Shown: positions 1 to 10,076, counted from the stretch's first letter. The stretch: 64,000 nucleotides of DNA from Amorphophallus konjac (GCA_022559845.1 CM040118.1:160352331-160416330), one strand, 5' to 3'. Program-made: numbers and translations. Notes: generated by a model from the sequence alone, not told the origin.

Positions 1-402
1 TGTACCAACAAAATGTAGTTCAAAATTATTCTTAAGCATCTCATCTTTAATGAAGTGATGCCGAATTTCAATATGCTTTTTCCTAGAGTGTTGGTCTGGA
101 TTTTTAGCAAGATTAATCACACTAGTGCTATCACACAGAGTCGGGACACAACCAAGATCCACTAAGTAGTCTTGGAGTTGGTGTTTAATCCACAACACTT
201 AGGTGCCACAACTCCCCGCAGCAACATATTCTACCTCTGCGGTTGAGAGGGCAATCGGGTGTTGTTTCTTGGAGGCCCAAGAGACTAAACACTCGCCCAG
301 AAACTGACAATAGTCACTAGTGCTCTTGAGATCCAACTTGCATCCAACATAGTCCGCATCTGAATAAGAAATAAGAGAAAGATCACAAGATGACGGATAC
401 TA
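1..402 (-). pseudogene. Copia-A RNase H domain (partial, broken)
   Basis: Translating the minus strand gives the copia RNase H signature: an SDADYVGC-like start, then STSDYCQFLGE, SWASKKQ, STAEVEYVAAGS and the C-terminal KHIEIRHHFIKD block. In an active element this domain degrades the RNA strand of the RNA/DNA hybrid. The frame is separated from the reverse transcriptase by a stop at 400-402, where a Trp is usual (GLGL-stop-YP), and is broken again by TAA at 199-201. The domain continues past the window start. The first serine of the usual STSGYC motif context is kept but the glycine is Asp here. Confidence 0.85.
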
Positions 403-1335
403 CAACCCCAGACCTTGAGTCTTGGCAAGATACCTAAGAATGCACTTGACGGCAATCAAGTGGGATTCTCTAGGACAAGCTTGAAATCTATCACAAAGGC
501 ATACACTAAACTGGATGTCTGGTCTAGATGCAGTTAAGTATAGTAATAAGCCAATCATACCTCTATAAGTTTTTGCATCCACCAATTTACCTCTCTCATC
601 TGCATCCAGTGATGTAGTGGTTCCCATAAGAGTTACAATTGTCTTACAAGTTATCATGTCAAACCTTTTCAGCAACTCCTTGATATATTTAGCTTGACTT
701 ATAAAGCACCCTTCTGCACTTTGGCTGACTTGCAAGCCGAGAAAGAATTGAAGTTCACCCATTAAACTCATCTCGAACTCACTAGTCATAAGATTGGCAG
801 ATTCTTCATACATTTCAGATTTTGTAGATCCAAACACAATATCGTCAACATAAATTATCAAGATGTTCTTACCTTATCTTTTGGTGATGAGAGTTTGATA
901 TACTTTACCTCTTGTATACCCTTTCTCGGTGAGGAATGAGCTTAGTCTATCATACCAAGCTCTTGGTACTTGCTTCAAGCCATAGAGTGCCCTGTCTAGT
1001 TTATACACATAATCTTTTTGATTAGAACTTTCAAAACCAGGGGGTTGCTCTACATAAACTTCCTCTTTTATTAAGCCATTTAAGAAAGCACTCTTCACAT
1101 CTATTTGTTACAGTTTTATTTTGTGTGAACATGTAAATACAAGTAAAATCTTAATGACTTCAAGTCTAGCTAGTGGGGCAAAGAATTCTTCGAAATCTAT
1201 TCCAAATTCTTGATTGTAACCTTGAGCCACCAATCTGGCCTTATTCCTTATTATCTTGCCATCTTCATTAAGCTTGTTCCTAAAGACCCATTTGGTGCCA
1301 ATGACGGATTTTGATGATGGTCTGGGAACAAGATG
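400..1335 (-). pseudogene. Copia-A reverse transcriptase (broken)
   Basis: Two longer open stretches (400-861 and 874-1098) carry the copia reverse transcriptase core: KSAFLNG, VYVEQPPGFE, LYGLKQVPRAWYDRL, then the catalytic IIYVDDIVFGST, FEMSLMGELQFFLGLQ and TASRPDIQFSVCLC. The YVDD residues are intact. The upstream fingers region (about 1110-1335) reads as [23 protein letters not shown] and FAPLARLE but is crossed by stops near 1128 and 1336, and a further stop or shift separates the two open stretches near 862-873. Polymerase activity is not possible from this copy. Identification is firm; the exact number of lesions is by eye. Confidence 0.9.
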
Positions 1336-2399
1336 TCATACTTTGTTTCTTTCAAACTGGTTTAATTCATCTTGTATGGAATTTATCCAGTTCTCATCTT
1401 TCAATGTTTCATCAATATTTCCCGATTCAATTTGAGAGACAAGAGCAAGTTGGTCTAATTCTTCAACGATTTTAAAATGTGACCTGGTTCTTGGTGGATC
1501 ACTTAAGCTACCAATGACATTTTCTAAAGGATGATCTTTAAGAATTCTAATATCGGTAATGTCATTACCTTCACCGGTAGCTTGATCCCTTGCATTGTTT
1601 GATTCTCCCAAGTCATCATTTCCTCTTGTCTCTTCTTGAGGAAGATCATGATTTTCTTTTGTGGTCAAGAATTCCCCATCATCATCATCTTTCCTGCAAG
1701 GCTTATCATTTCTAGTATTATCATTGAATTCATCAAAAGTGACATGAGGTGATTTTTCCACAACTTGAGTTTTGATATTGTAAATTCTATAAGCCCTAGA
1801 ATGATCAGAATAGATAAGGAATATACCTTCATCACTCTTGAGCTCAAACTTGTCTAACTCTCTTTTATCATTGTTATGGATGAAACATTTGGACCTGAAC
1901 ACTTTCATGTGTAAGAGAGAGGGATTTTTTACCTTTTAGCAACTCGTAAGGAGTCTTTTTGGTATGCGTCCTTACCATGGAGCGGTTGATGATGTAACAT
2001 GCTGTATTTATCACTTCATCCCAAAATCTTCTTGGGAGTTATTGTTCAGCTAGCATTGTTCTAGCCATCTCTATGAGTGTTTAGTTTCTTCTCTTGACTA
2101 CCTCATTTTGCTCAGGAGTCCTTGGTGATGAAAATCTGTGTGAGATTCCTTCAGCCCTGCAGAAATCATAGAAGTCAGCATTATCGAATTCACCATTATG
2201 GTCTGATTGAATGTTAGAAATCTTAACTCACCGTCTTTCTTTATCTTCATGTAGAGTGCCTGAAACTCATTAAAAGCATCATTCTTATGTATAAGAAAGA
2301 ATACCTATGTGAACCTAGAGAAATCATCCACTAATAGATATCCATATCTTCTACCACTTAGACTAGTAGTTCTTGTTGGCCCAAATAAGTCCATATGAA
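1336..2399 (-). pseudogene. Copia-A integrase core and C-terminal region (broken)
   Basis: Read on the minus strand, the core begins at MDLFGPTRT (first catalytic Asp), continues through YGYLLVDDFSRF and a second Asp in SDHNGEFD, and reaches TPEQNEVV. The residue that is normally the catalytic Glu in VVERKN is Lys here (VVKRRN), so the DDE triad is lost. Stops interrupt the core (for example after DDFSRFT). The open stretch 1336-1908 is the integrase C-terminal part leading to the linker before reverse transcriptase, with KSDEGIFLIYSDHSRAYRIYN, and ends in the ENWINSIQDELNQFERN block that normally precedes the polymerase. Confidence 0.85.
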
Positions 2400-2990
2400 T
2401 TAGTTCAATTGATTTAGATGATAGATTTTCAGATCTATTTTTAAATGATTTTCTTGTTTGTTTTCCAGGGCACTTGCATCACAGATTTTATTATCTTGCT
2501 TGAAAGAGAGTTCAGGCAGCCCTTTCATCATTGAATGTTTCATGAGTTTATGCAAGACATTGTAGCTAGTATGTCCAAGTCTATGATGCCATAACCATAC
2601 AAGTTCAGATTTTGGTGCAGCAAGACAGAGATTTAAATGTGCAAGATCATCTAAGTCAATCATGTATACATTATTGACTCTCTTACAAAAAAAAATTACT
2701 TTCTCAGATTTTGGTTCCAGAATTTTGCATTCATGAGAGTCAAATATTACTCTATGACCCTTTATCATATAGTTGACTTATGCTCAGCAAGTTGTATTCC
2801 AGACTTTCAACTAACAAGACATTTTCAATAGAGTTGGAGAGATTCTTGCCTACATTACCTGTACCGATAATTTTTCCTTTGTTATTCCCTCCAAATGTGA
2901 CATGTCCACTTCATTTCTTTACCAGAAGATAGAATTTGGTTCTGTCCCTAGTCATGTGTCTTTAGCAGTCACTATCTAGGTACCATCGAT
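2400..2990 (-). pseudogene. Copia-A protease and GAG-pre-integrase region (broken)
   Basis: The protease signature of copia elements (WYLDSGCSRHMTG) is recognisable at 2985-2950 but reads WYLDSDC-stop-RHMT: the catalytic DSG is DSD and the next Ser codon is TAA (2962-2964). Farther on, VTFGGNNKGKIIGTG and SIENVLLVESLEYNLLSIS are conserved copia blocks. The open stretch 2400-2768 holds the zinc-binding GAG-pre-integrase motif, with WLWHHRLGHTSYNVLHKL followed by a CDAS where a CxxC is usual, so one zinc ligand is missing. The protease and the downstream block are in different frames. Confidence 0.85.
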
Positions 2991-3350
2991 TATACACAGC
3001 TGTAAGACACTCCTGCATAAAAAAATTAAGTGACAATGTTTGGAACCCAACAAAATTTGGGTCCCATCCAGCCCTTCAATTCTTCAAAGCAAGATACCAT
3101 ATTCTTTGGAATCCAGATTTTCTTCTCATTTTTGATTTTCTTGCTTGCTGCCATATTTATGTTCTTATTGCCCATTTTCACATTATTCCTTTGTTTCTCA
3201 CTTCTTGATTTGTGATGGATGTGTGAAAAGGATTATTTTTGGTTCCAATGACTTGTTTTCAATTGATGGAAGGTGTTATGGTTTATGGGAAAATGATCCT
3301 GACCAAGCCAGTGTGTGTGTGAGGCATAGTGGGGCCAACCATATGATGGT

Positions 3351-3723
3351 GTCGACCTGGTTGCATGGAAGTGTCGACATGTTCTTTGTCCTACCCACTT
3401 ATAACTACCTCTGGATGACTGAAGTGTCAACCTCTTGTGACTGGAGTGTCAACCTGTGCTTTGTTTTCCCCAGTTATAATGGTTTCTATCTGGTTGAAGT
3501 GTCGACCTCCTGTGAATGGAGTGTCGACCTGATGGATAGTATCTGGCGGCCTGGATGGGTGTTGACCATGGGCGTGTCGACCTGGGCTGGTTGAGGTGTT
3601 GACCAGGGCCATTTCTATTTTGTGTATGTGCAGACTTGGGCTGTGCATAGTGTCGACCCGCACTACCCTTTAACCCATTTTTACCCTGAATGTGTGCATA
3701 CCTGTACTGTGGGAAAGGTCGAC
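3351..3723. repeat. Paired GTCGAC-like sites inside Copia-A gag tail
   Basis: GTCGAC or a one-base variant occurs at 3351, 3373, 3426, 3448, 3501, 3523, 3561, 3576, 3598, 3653 and 3718. Four successive pairs start exactly 22 bp apart (3351/3373, 3426/3448, 3501/3523, 3576/3598). The cluster sits between the coiled-coil part of gag and the protease, in the region 3030-3870 where I see no conserved domain. The spacing is not a multiple of three, so the repeat is not simply a peptide repeat. The same arrangement is found in this element's LTR. Confidence 0.85.
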
Positions 3724-3872
3724 CTGTCTGGATTTTTTGAGCAATTTTCTTGGGAATTTCAGAAGTTTTCTCTTCAACATTTTCTTTTCCTTTGTTACTT
3801 TGTTTTTGTTGGTTTTGTATTTGAGGTGGAAGCACCTGTAGAGGGTACAAAGGTAACAGTTTTTAGCCCAAC

Positions 3873-5495
3873 TTACTTTTTGTTTGTGGGGTTAAAACCC
3901 AACCCTTCCTTGTTGAAATTCATTTTTGTGCCTAGCAATGCATCTAGATTTTCTCTGCCATCTACAAATTTTTCCAAAGATTGTTGTTTGTCATTCAGTT
4001 CTTTTTGTAGATTTTCAATATTTCCAAGAAGTTGAGAATTGACATGTTTGGTAGCTTCATATTTTTCATTACACACTTTATTGTCACTTTCATAGCTTTA
4101 CATTCTTAGCCTCATATTGTCAATTTCATTTCTTAGATCTTCATTTTCAACTTCCAAGTCAGCCATTTCTTTTCTTCCATTTTCCAAATCTTCAATCATT
4201 TTCTTTAGATCTTCAATTTCAGATTCAAAGGAGACAGTTTTGTCATTCATGCTATGATTATGCACAATTGAGTCGATTTTCTTCTTTAAAACTTTGTTTT
4301 CCTTTTTGTACATGTCATACCTATCCATAAGCTCTATATAGGTTTCTTCCCAACCACTAACAGTAAAGTCCTCGAAAGAAGAATGTACCTCAGATTCTTC
4401 ATCTCCCTTGGCGATAAGGCAGAAGTCTTCCTTTTCTTTCTATGTGGAACTTGTTTCATCATCATCTTCTTCTTCATCACTCCAAGTGCAAACCATGACC
4501 TTGTTCTTCATTTTCCCTTTCCATTTGGCAGCATTTTTCAATTTTTCAAGACACTCAGTCTTGACATACCCTGGTTTGTTGCAGGAATAATAAATAATCC
4601 TGTTAGTTCTCTTAAAATTTTTAGAATTTGATCTATAACCATTCTTTACCTGTGGCTTCCTTTTCATGAAGCTTTTACCTTCTTTTCTCAGAAATTTTCT
4701 GAACTTATGTGTGAGCATGGCCACTTGATCCTCATCTTGCTCACTTGTAGAAGTTTCACCTTCATCAGAAGTTGCTTGACCACTGGGTCCAGCCTTTAAA
4801 GCCAGAGGCTTCTTCTTAGTTACCTCAACCTCCTTGTTCTTCAAGTTGATCTCATAGGTCATAAGGGACCCTATGAGTTCTTCTACCTTGGTGGTTGACA
4901 GATCTCTGGACTCTTCGACCACTGTTGCTTTGGTATGCCAAGCAGGGGTTAATGATCGGAGGATTTTTCTCACTATGTCTTGCTCTATATATTTCTTTCC
5001 CAGATCAGTTAAGCTGTTTGTAAGCATAGTTAAACGAGTGTACATATCTTGAATGGACTCATCAGGCTTCATTCTGAATATTTCATATTCAGAAATTAAA
5101 ATGTTGGCTTTGATTTCACATACCTGAGATGTGCCTTCGTATATTACCTCTAAGTGATCCCACATCTCTTTTGCTATTGCACAGGTTAATACTCTTAAAA
5201 ATTCCACTTGATGAAGAGGGCACTGCATAATGTGCTTAGCACTCCAGTTGACTGTTGATTTCCTTATCTTCTCTCGAGTCCAAGTATCCTCATCTTCTGA
5301 AAGCTCATAGGGACCCTTGCTTACAACTCGCCAGAGCTCATAGACTTGGGCGCGGACGAATACCTGCATACGGTTTTTCCAGTAAGGATAGTTAGATCCA
5401 GTGAAGAAGGGAGGTATGTTAACATAATGTCCTTCGGGCATAAGTCCCTTGGACGCCATTCCACCATTTCTCTCAAGGTCGTTGGACCCCATCAT
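3873..5495 (-). pseudogene. Copia-A gag with zinc knuckle and coiled coil (two internal stops)
   Basis: One reading frame runs from the ATG at 5495 to the stop at 3873, broken only by TAG at 4440-4442 and TAA at 4098-4100. The N-terminal 351 codons hold the UBN2-type copia gag: NIPPFFTGSNYPYWKNRM, an Ile/Leu-rich helical core, and WHTKATVVEESRDLS. The zinc knuckle is degenerate: the expected C-x2-C-x4-H-x4-C has Tyr for the first Cys and Tyr for the His (YYSCNKPGYVKTEC). Beyond the first stop, 4328-3873 is rich in Lys, Glu, Leu and Asn with heptad-like spacing, a predicted coiled coil usual in long SIRE-type gag proteins. Capsid function is presumably lost. Confidence 0.88.
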
Positions 5496-5504
5496 GAGAG
5501 ATTG

Positions 5505-5516
5505 GCTCTGATATCA
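5505..5516 (-). other. Copia-A primer binding site
   Basis: The minus strand reads TGATATCAGAGC, one mismatch from the TGGTATCAGAGC complementary to the 3' end of initiator Met tRNA. It lies two bases inside the LTR edge, which fixes the element's orientation. Confidence 0.9.
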
Positions 5517-5721
5517 CGTGTTGTGTGGGAATGGCTGATCTAGAGGAGAGGGGTGAATAGATCTGCCCCTCTTTTTCTAGAAATAAAACTAGTTACGGCA
5601 GAATAAAAATGGCTAGAGAGAAACTCAAGAGCTTGCTAGCGAGATAGATAAATGAAATGGACAATGTGCCTAATCAAGCATCTAACTCAAGGCAATCACA
5701 TAAACAAACCACAGAGACAAA

Positions 5722-5789
5722 GGATTTTAAGGTGGTTCGAACTCAAACCTGAGTCCTATGTCCACCCCTCACTTAAACCAAGTGAGGCT
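5722..5789 (-). promoter_or_regulatory. Conserved R/U5 block of the Copia-A LTR
   Basis: On the minus strand this reads GTGAAGCCTCACTT, then GTGAGGGGTGGACATAG, then CGAACCACCTTAAA. The same three blocks in the same order and spacing occur in the Copia-B (9567-9635) and Copia-C (34722-34795) LTRs although the rest of those LTRs does not align by eye. It lies downstream of the hairpin-rich segment and a few hundred bases before the PBS, so it is probably in R or U5. Confidence 0.75.
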
Positions 5790-6178
5790 TCACTAGTGCC
5801 ACCGCACTAAAATACTTTAAACACAGCAAATGGCACAACAGCCTACCACAGACCTGAGAAACGCTCGGTCTGTCTTCCTACAGTACTAGGTAGTGACTGA
5901 AACACCAAAGACGGAGAACACCACCATCTGTCTTCCTACAACGCCCGGTAGGGACGGATCATAGTTTGGACAAGAACAAAAGAAAAGGAACAATTGTAAA
6001 AGCTCAGACAAGAAGAGTGGAGTTCAGTGCTAAGAGCAAATGGTCTTGTCTAAGGTGTGGAGAGCTTGATGTGCTGCATCGATGTTTGTTGCTTCTATGG
6101 TGGAGACTTTTCTTCGCACGGCAACGAGCGGTTGGATGGGCAGCTTAAGGCCTTGGACCCGATTCTACACAAACGTCT

Positions 6179-6347
6179 TTGTTCCACACACATTGAATAG
6201 CAGACATTTCTTCTCCTTGAGCTCTGGTCACAACTCTCCTCTTGCGTGCTTCTTCTTCTTCTTTTCTTCAAGGGACGCAGGCAACTCCAGCAGTAGCTCT
6301 CTTCTTCTGCTCTTCTGTCTCTTTGTTCCACACACATTGAATAGCAG
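6179..6347. repeat. 26-bp direct repeat in Copia-A LTR
   Basis: A 26-bp string beginning TTTGTTCCACACACATTGAA occurs at 6179 and again at 6321, 142 bp apart, separated by CT-rich sequence. It suggests a local duplication inside the LTR. Confidence 0.8.
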
Positions 6348-6898
6348 CAGCTGACCACCAGTTGTAGGCGCCTGCATAGCTCCCTATGTGCATGGAATTG
6401 CACCACTCAGATGGCCTAGCAAAGGGAGCTTTCCCTCCAAAAAATCCTGTCCATTGATTGGTCTGACAGGGGCAGAAAAGATGCATTTTTCTGACTAGAT
6501 TTTCTTTGAGTGCCTTGGAAGAAATTATGAGAGAGAGAGAGAGAGACCCATTTCTATTACTCCAGATCTGGGCATTTAATGACTCTCAGGTAAGAGATAG
6601 CCTGTATTCCCATTGGCTCTAGTTACTTTTCAGGATAGTGTACCTTTCTAGGAGCATGTCCCATTTGTTGGCTGCAAAAAGGTAGCAGACATTTCCCAGA
6701 TTTGAACCTTGTCACAGCAGCCTCCAAAAGGTGTTTTTAGATGAGGTCATGATGGCTAGGACATGTGACAGACTTGGAAACTTCCTCTAGACCTTGAAAT
6801 CCTTGATTTTGGGGATTTGCAGTATGACTTTTCGCTCTCTAGATTTCCCTTCGATTTGATAGAAAACTGGCTTGACTTTCTTCTCCTAGAACTATGGT

Positions 6899-7302
6899 GC
6901 CGACCTGTCTTTGGCATGAGGTCGACACTGCTGTTGAAGGAACCCCTGTACAGTTGCAACTGGAAGCCATGAGGTTGACCTGTCTGATCGGTGAGGTCGA
7001 TCTGTCTTGATAAAAGGACGTTTATAACGCTCTCTCGGAGGCAGGCAGGTCGACCTCCTATGACAGGCAAGTCGACACTGCTGGACGCAGAAGTGTTTAT
7101 AACGCTTTCTGTGAGCTGTACAGGTCGACCTTCTGAGATGGTAGGTCGACACCATCAAAGGCGTTTTTGCATATGATTGGCTGCCTTCACTGGTAAGGTC
7201 GACCTGACTTCTTGGTGAGGTCGACGCCATTCTTCCAAGTTTCTTTGAACGCATGGCTGGTCAACACTGTGAGGTCGACCTATCTTTGCTGTGAGGTCGA
7301 CA
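6899..7302. repeat. Six paired GTCGAC sites in Copia-A LTR
   Basis: GTCGAC, usually within GGTCGACC, starts at 6899/6921, 6974/6996, 7049/7071, 7124/7145, 7198/7220 and 7274/7296, counting one-base variants. Within-pair distances are 22, 22, 22, 21, 22 and 22 bp, and pairs recur about every 75 bp. In the element's orientation this lies in the first part of the LTR, consistent with U3. Confidence 0.9.
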
Positions 7303-7502
7303 CTACTGTTATGGAAATTTCCTTTGAGAGATATTTTGATATATCTTGGGCGCGTGCATTGGGCTTCATCTCTTGCCATCTCTTATGACTCATTGGCTAT
7401 CTGTTATGAAAATATCAACAATGTCAGCAATCAAAGGATGAAAATATTAATGACTTATAGTGTTAGAAATCATCAAAACCACAGGGACACAATAGGACTC
7501 AG

Positions 7503-7951
7503 TCTCGCTTCATTTCTTCTCCAAGGTAAAGGGCCCCGATGCCCTCCCCAAGAATATTGATCGTTTGTCTGTTTCTATTTTACAGGATGCACGATCATTG
7601 CAGGACTCACCACCCTTGCCTTCGACCCCCAGGTTGTGGCCGATCACGTGACTCATGGGTACCTGGCGGTGTCGACTGTATTCGAGAGCTTTCCACCCAT
7701 TGTGGGGTTCCCCAACTTTCTAGGAGTCACCTTCATCGACCTTCTCAGCACAACCGCCGCTTAACCTGTCAAGGCTGTCACTACTAAGAAGTCACCGGTC
7801 CACCAAGACGAGGGTTGGAGATGCCAAACCTTTACGACGGGGCAAACTCAGCTAGTGGGCTGCATGGTCCACCACCTCATATACAATGCTCGCTCGGCCA
7901 ACAGCAGGCGGTCTGGGGGCAGCCAAAAGAGAGATTACTGAAGGAGGACCT
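7503..7951. other. Older sequence between Copia-A and Copia-B
   Basis: This 450-bp stretch is not recognisable as part of either flanking LTR and is presumably the DNA into which they inserted. Apart from an exon-like open stretch at 7586-7764 I see no feature. It could equally be a remnant of an unrecognised element. Confidence 0.5.
7586..7764 (+). CDS. Exon-like open frame, function not recognised
   Basis: A pyrimidine-rich tract ending in TTTTACAG (acceptor AG at 7584-7585) is followed by 58 open codons starting at 7588 and ending at TAA 7762-7764. The peptide starts CTIIAGLTTLAFDPQVV, includes FESFPPIVGFPNFLGVTF and ends LLSTTAA; it is hydrophobic and of even composition, unlike the shadow frames around it. 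A possible upstream donor (AAG|GTAAAG near 7524) would give an intron of only about 60 bp, short for plants. I do not recognise the family. It may be the last exon of a decayed gene, an exon captured by a transposon, or chance. Confidence 0.3.
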
Positions 7952-8243
7952 TGTTGCATTCTGTGTGTTTTGATGATGTCAATGCAATATGGTTCACTAG
8001 CTAATACAATAAATCTTAATTGTAGGTGTTATGTTGGCTAAAGCTGTGTCAAAGAGGGAGAGGAAGTTCTGAGTAATGACAGATCAAATTTACCATGAAA
8101 TAAGGTGAAATTTCCAGAAGCAAAGGTCAGCAATACATGATCATGCCTTAAGTTGAGTTAGGTCGATCGAATTGTTCATTTCGGTCAACCGAAGCTCCCA
8201 GGAAAGATTCGGAAGAACAAGCGTGCTGTTTACTATCAGAACG

Positions 8244-8715
8244 TCGACGCAGCATCATCACTGCATCGACGCAGTCAGGCTCCCAGAAGCATTCTAGTAA
8301 TCTATCTTCATTAGAGAGTCGATGCTTTAGAATTTAGAACACTACCTCGATGCAGTCACAACCACAAAAGTGATTTTTAGAGAACTGCATCGACACAACA
8401 AAGAGCTGCACCGATACATCAAGAACAAAATCAGTCATCAGGTCACACAACGTTGAAGCACCAAGTGGCTGCATTGATGCATCAAGACAAAGTCAACATT
8501 CGAAGTCTTCTGGCCAAGGATTCAATGTTCACACTGCACCGACGTATCTGAGGAGTGCATCGACGCACTCAGTTCAGAACTAGTGATTGAATGGCAACAC
8601 GTCGAAGCATTCAAGCGCTGCATCGACGCACCAAAGGGCATGCGTTTTGAAGCAAACTGTTCAAAAGTTTTTTTTTTTGACTACACTGCCTTGATGCATT
8701 AAGTAGCTGCTTCGA
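8244..8715. repeat. TGCATCGACGCA-like site cluster in Copia-B U3
   Basis: The site TGCATCGACGCA and close variants recur about a dozen times. Five clear pairs of the TCGA core start at 8244/8266, 8390/8411, 8539/8560, 8602/8623 and 8691/8712, so the within-pair distance is 22, 21, 21, 21 and 21 bp. The cluster ends about 320 bp upstream of the TATA box. Confidence 0.85.
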
Positions 8716-9033
8716 CGCAGCATGGCTTTATTTTCAAAAGCAGGAGAATTCAAGTGAATCACATGCTAGCAACCTGAATTCAAATTGGTATGCAATCCAA
8801 TCCACATTGCTAATCTTTGAAGGATAAAAGGTGTCAGAATATTCCCTCTACCACCTGGACCAATGATTGAACCTAGGCGAATCATGTGATAGCGCTCATG
8901 GAACTTTTGGCGTGCAAATTACAACCCACATGGCTGATTTCTGGAAAGTGCATATAATCAGAATATTCTTTTCCACGTGGACGAATGGATTATCTTGGAT
9001 GCTGATCGGAATCTCAAATGGAAGACGATGCTC

Positions 9034-9050
9034 TATTTATATATATATAT
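9034..9050 (+). promoter_or_regulatory. Copia-B LTR TATA box
   Basis: CTATTTATATATATATAT preceded by GC-richer sequence, at a position in the LTR (about 1.08 kb from the start) that would place U3 upstream and R/U5 downstream. Assigned by sequence only. Confidence 0.6.
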
Positions 9051-9303
9051 CAGCCGCTCCATTCAAGAGAGGCTGCTGAAGTTGCTGCCGTCGTTGCCAT
9101 TGCGAATTCAGAGAGAGCTCTTCTAGAAGAAAAATAAAGAGAGAACCACCTCAATAGGAAGAGAGAATTGAGTGCAACCAGCCCATCTCCTTAGGAGATT
9201 GCTTCAATTCGAAGCTACATTGTTTTTGTTGTTCCTTTCCAATCGAATCCTTTCATTTCTACTATTTTCTCTTTGTTCTTCATTTTGAACTTGCTTGTGG
9301 TTC

Positions 9304-9480
9304 CCTCTGAGTACTATCAGAGGAAGGGAGAGTATTCTCCAGAGTCCCCTCTGTACATCATAGGAAGAGAGGTTTAAACCTCTGGTTGCGTGAGTTACTG
9401 GGTGCAGTTCACGGGATTCCCTCTACGGTCGTAGAGGACGGGAGGTTGTTACTCAGGGTTCCTTCTGGAAATTTAGAAGA
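9304..9480 (+). repeat. Series of short hairpins in Copia-B R/U5
   Basis: Perfect short stems follow one another: CCTCTGA-N6-TCAGAGG (9304-9323), the 16-bp palindrome AGAGGTTTAAACCTCT (9368-9383), CCTCTACG-GT-CGTAGAGG (9420-9437) and CTTCT-N8-AGAAG (9462-9479). They lie downstream of the TATA box and upstream of the conserved block, so they would be present in the transcript. Confidence 0.75.
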
Positions 9481-9566
9481 AGTGAGGAGTGTGTTCCTCG
9501 GGGGTGAAGCTGTGGTTACTGCCGTTGTCACAGACTAAGTCTGCTGTTTGCTTTATTGAGCAAGGA

Positions 9567-9635
9567 AGCCTCACTCCAAGGGAGTGAGGGGTGGATGTAG
9601 ATTGCGGGTAGCAATCGAACCACCTAAAAAATCGC
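9567..9635 (+). promoter_or_regulatory. Conserved R/U5 block of the Copia-B LTR
   Basis: GAAGCCTCACTCC, GAGTGAGGGGTGGATGTAG and CGAACCACCTAAAAAA match the block in the Copia-A and Copia-C LTRs in order and spacing. Confidence 0.75.
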
Positions 9636-10052
9636 TTGTCTCATTTGTGGTGTGTGTTCTTAGTTATCTTTTGCAAGTGTACACAACCAGGAAGTATATC
9701 AAAAGACGTGGTGGGAAAGATAGGTTTCACCTATCCGAAACATCGTCCCTTGCGTGAGGAGATCCTTCGATCAAACCTCTGCCTAGTACTGTCCCTGGCT
9801 TGTGATTCATTGGCATTTACAGTTTTGATTGATTGTTAGGTTGAGCTTAGTTCTTCTGCTATCTTACTGCGTCCTTTATTGCTTCTGCGTATATGCTGCT
9901 TGCTTGGTTGCCAGAACTGATCGATGTGGTGAATGATACCTTCTTGAGTGCTAGATCTAAGTGCAGTGCTTGAGAGTTTTTAATCCGTGAAGTTTTTGGT
10001 AGTAGATCTATTCATCCCCCCTTTCTAGATCTCATCTCTTTTCTCTATCAAT

Positions 10053-10064
10053 TGGTATCAGAGC
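10053..10064 (+). other. Copia-B primer binding site
   Basis: TGGTATCAGAGC, the perfect iMet tRNA complement, two bases after the LTR end. Confidence 0.95.
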
Positions 10065-10076
10065 AGGTTTCCCACA

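Larger units (their letters stand above)
1..7502 (-). mobile_element. Copia-A: SIRE/Maximus-like Ty1/copia element, 5' LTR through RNase H
   Basis: On the minus strand, reading from right to left, the order is LTR (7502 to 5519), primer binding site, gag with coiled coil, protease, GAG-pre-integrase, integrase, reverse transcriptase and RNase H, which is the Ty1/copia order. The 3' end and 3' LTR lie beyond the window start, so no target-site duplication can be checked. Every coding block carries stop codons or frameshifts and several catalytic residues are changed, so this is an old, inactive copy. The long LTR, iMet-type primer site and the gag motif around FFTGSNYPYWKNRM fit the SIRE/Maximus group; the lineage is inferred from motifs only. 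Confidence 0.9.
5519..7502 (-). mobile_element. Copia-A 5' LTR
   Basis: The edge next to the primer site is certain (minus strand ends ...CACACAACA before the PBS). The outer edge is placed where the minus strand starts TGAGTCCTATTGTGTCCC followed by TTTTGATGAT, the usual opening of SIRE-type LTRs; it could be up to about 20 bp further in. The LTR holds a cluster of paired GTCGAC sites (6899-7302), a 26-bp direct repeat starting at 6179 and 6321, a GA microsatellite near 6530-6545, short hairpins (5865-5955) and a block conserved with the other two copia LTRs (5722-5789). No convincing TATA box was located. Confidence 0.8.
7952..10050 (+). mobile_element. Copia-B 5' LTR (2099 bp)
   Basis: It starts TGTTGCATTCTGTG followed by TTTTGATGATG and ends CTCTATCA two bases before the primer site. 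It contains the TCGA-core site cluster (8244-8715), a TATA box (9034-9050), a run of short hairpins (9304-9480) and the block shared with the other copia LTRs (9567-9635). Confidence 0.88.

Noticed and set aside
10053..10064. TGGTATCAGAGC strings as tRNA gene ends
   Set aside because: They sit just inside LTRs and are primer binding sites; no tRNA body is next to them.
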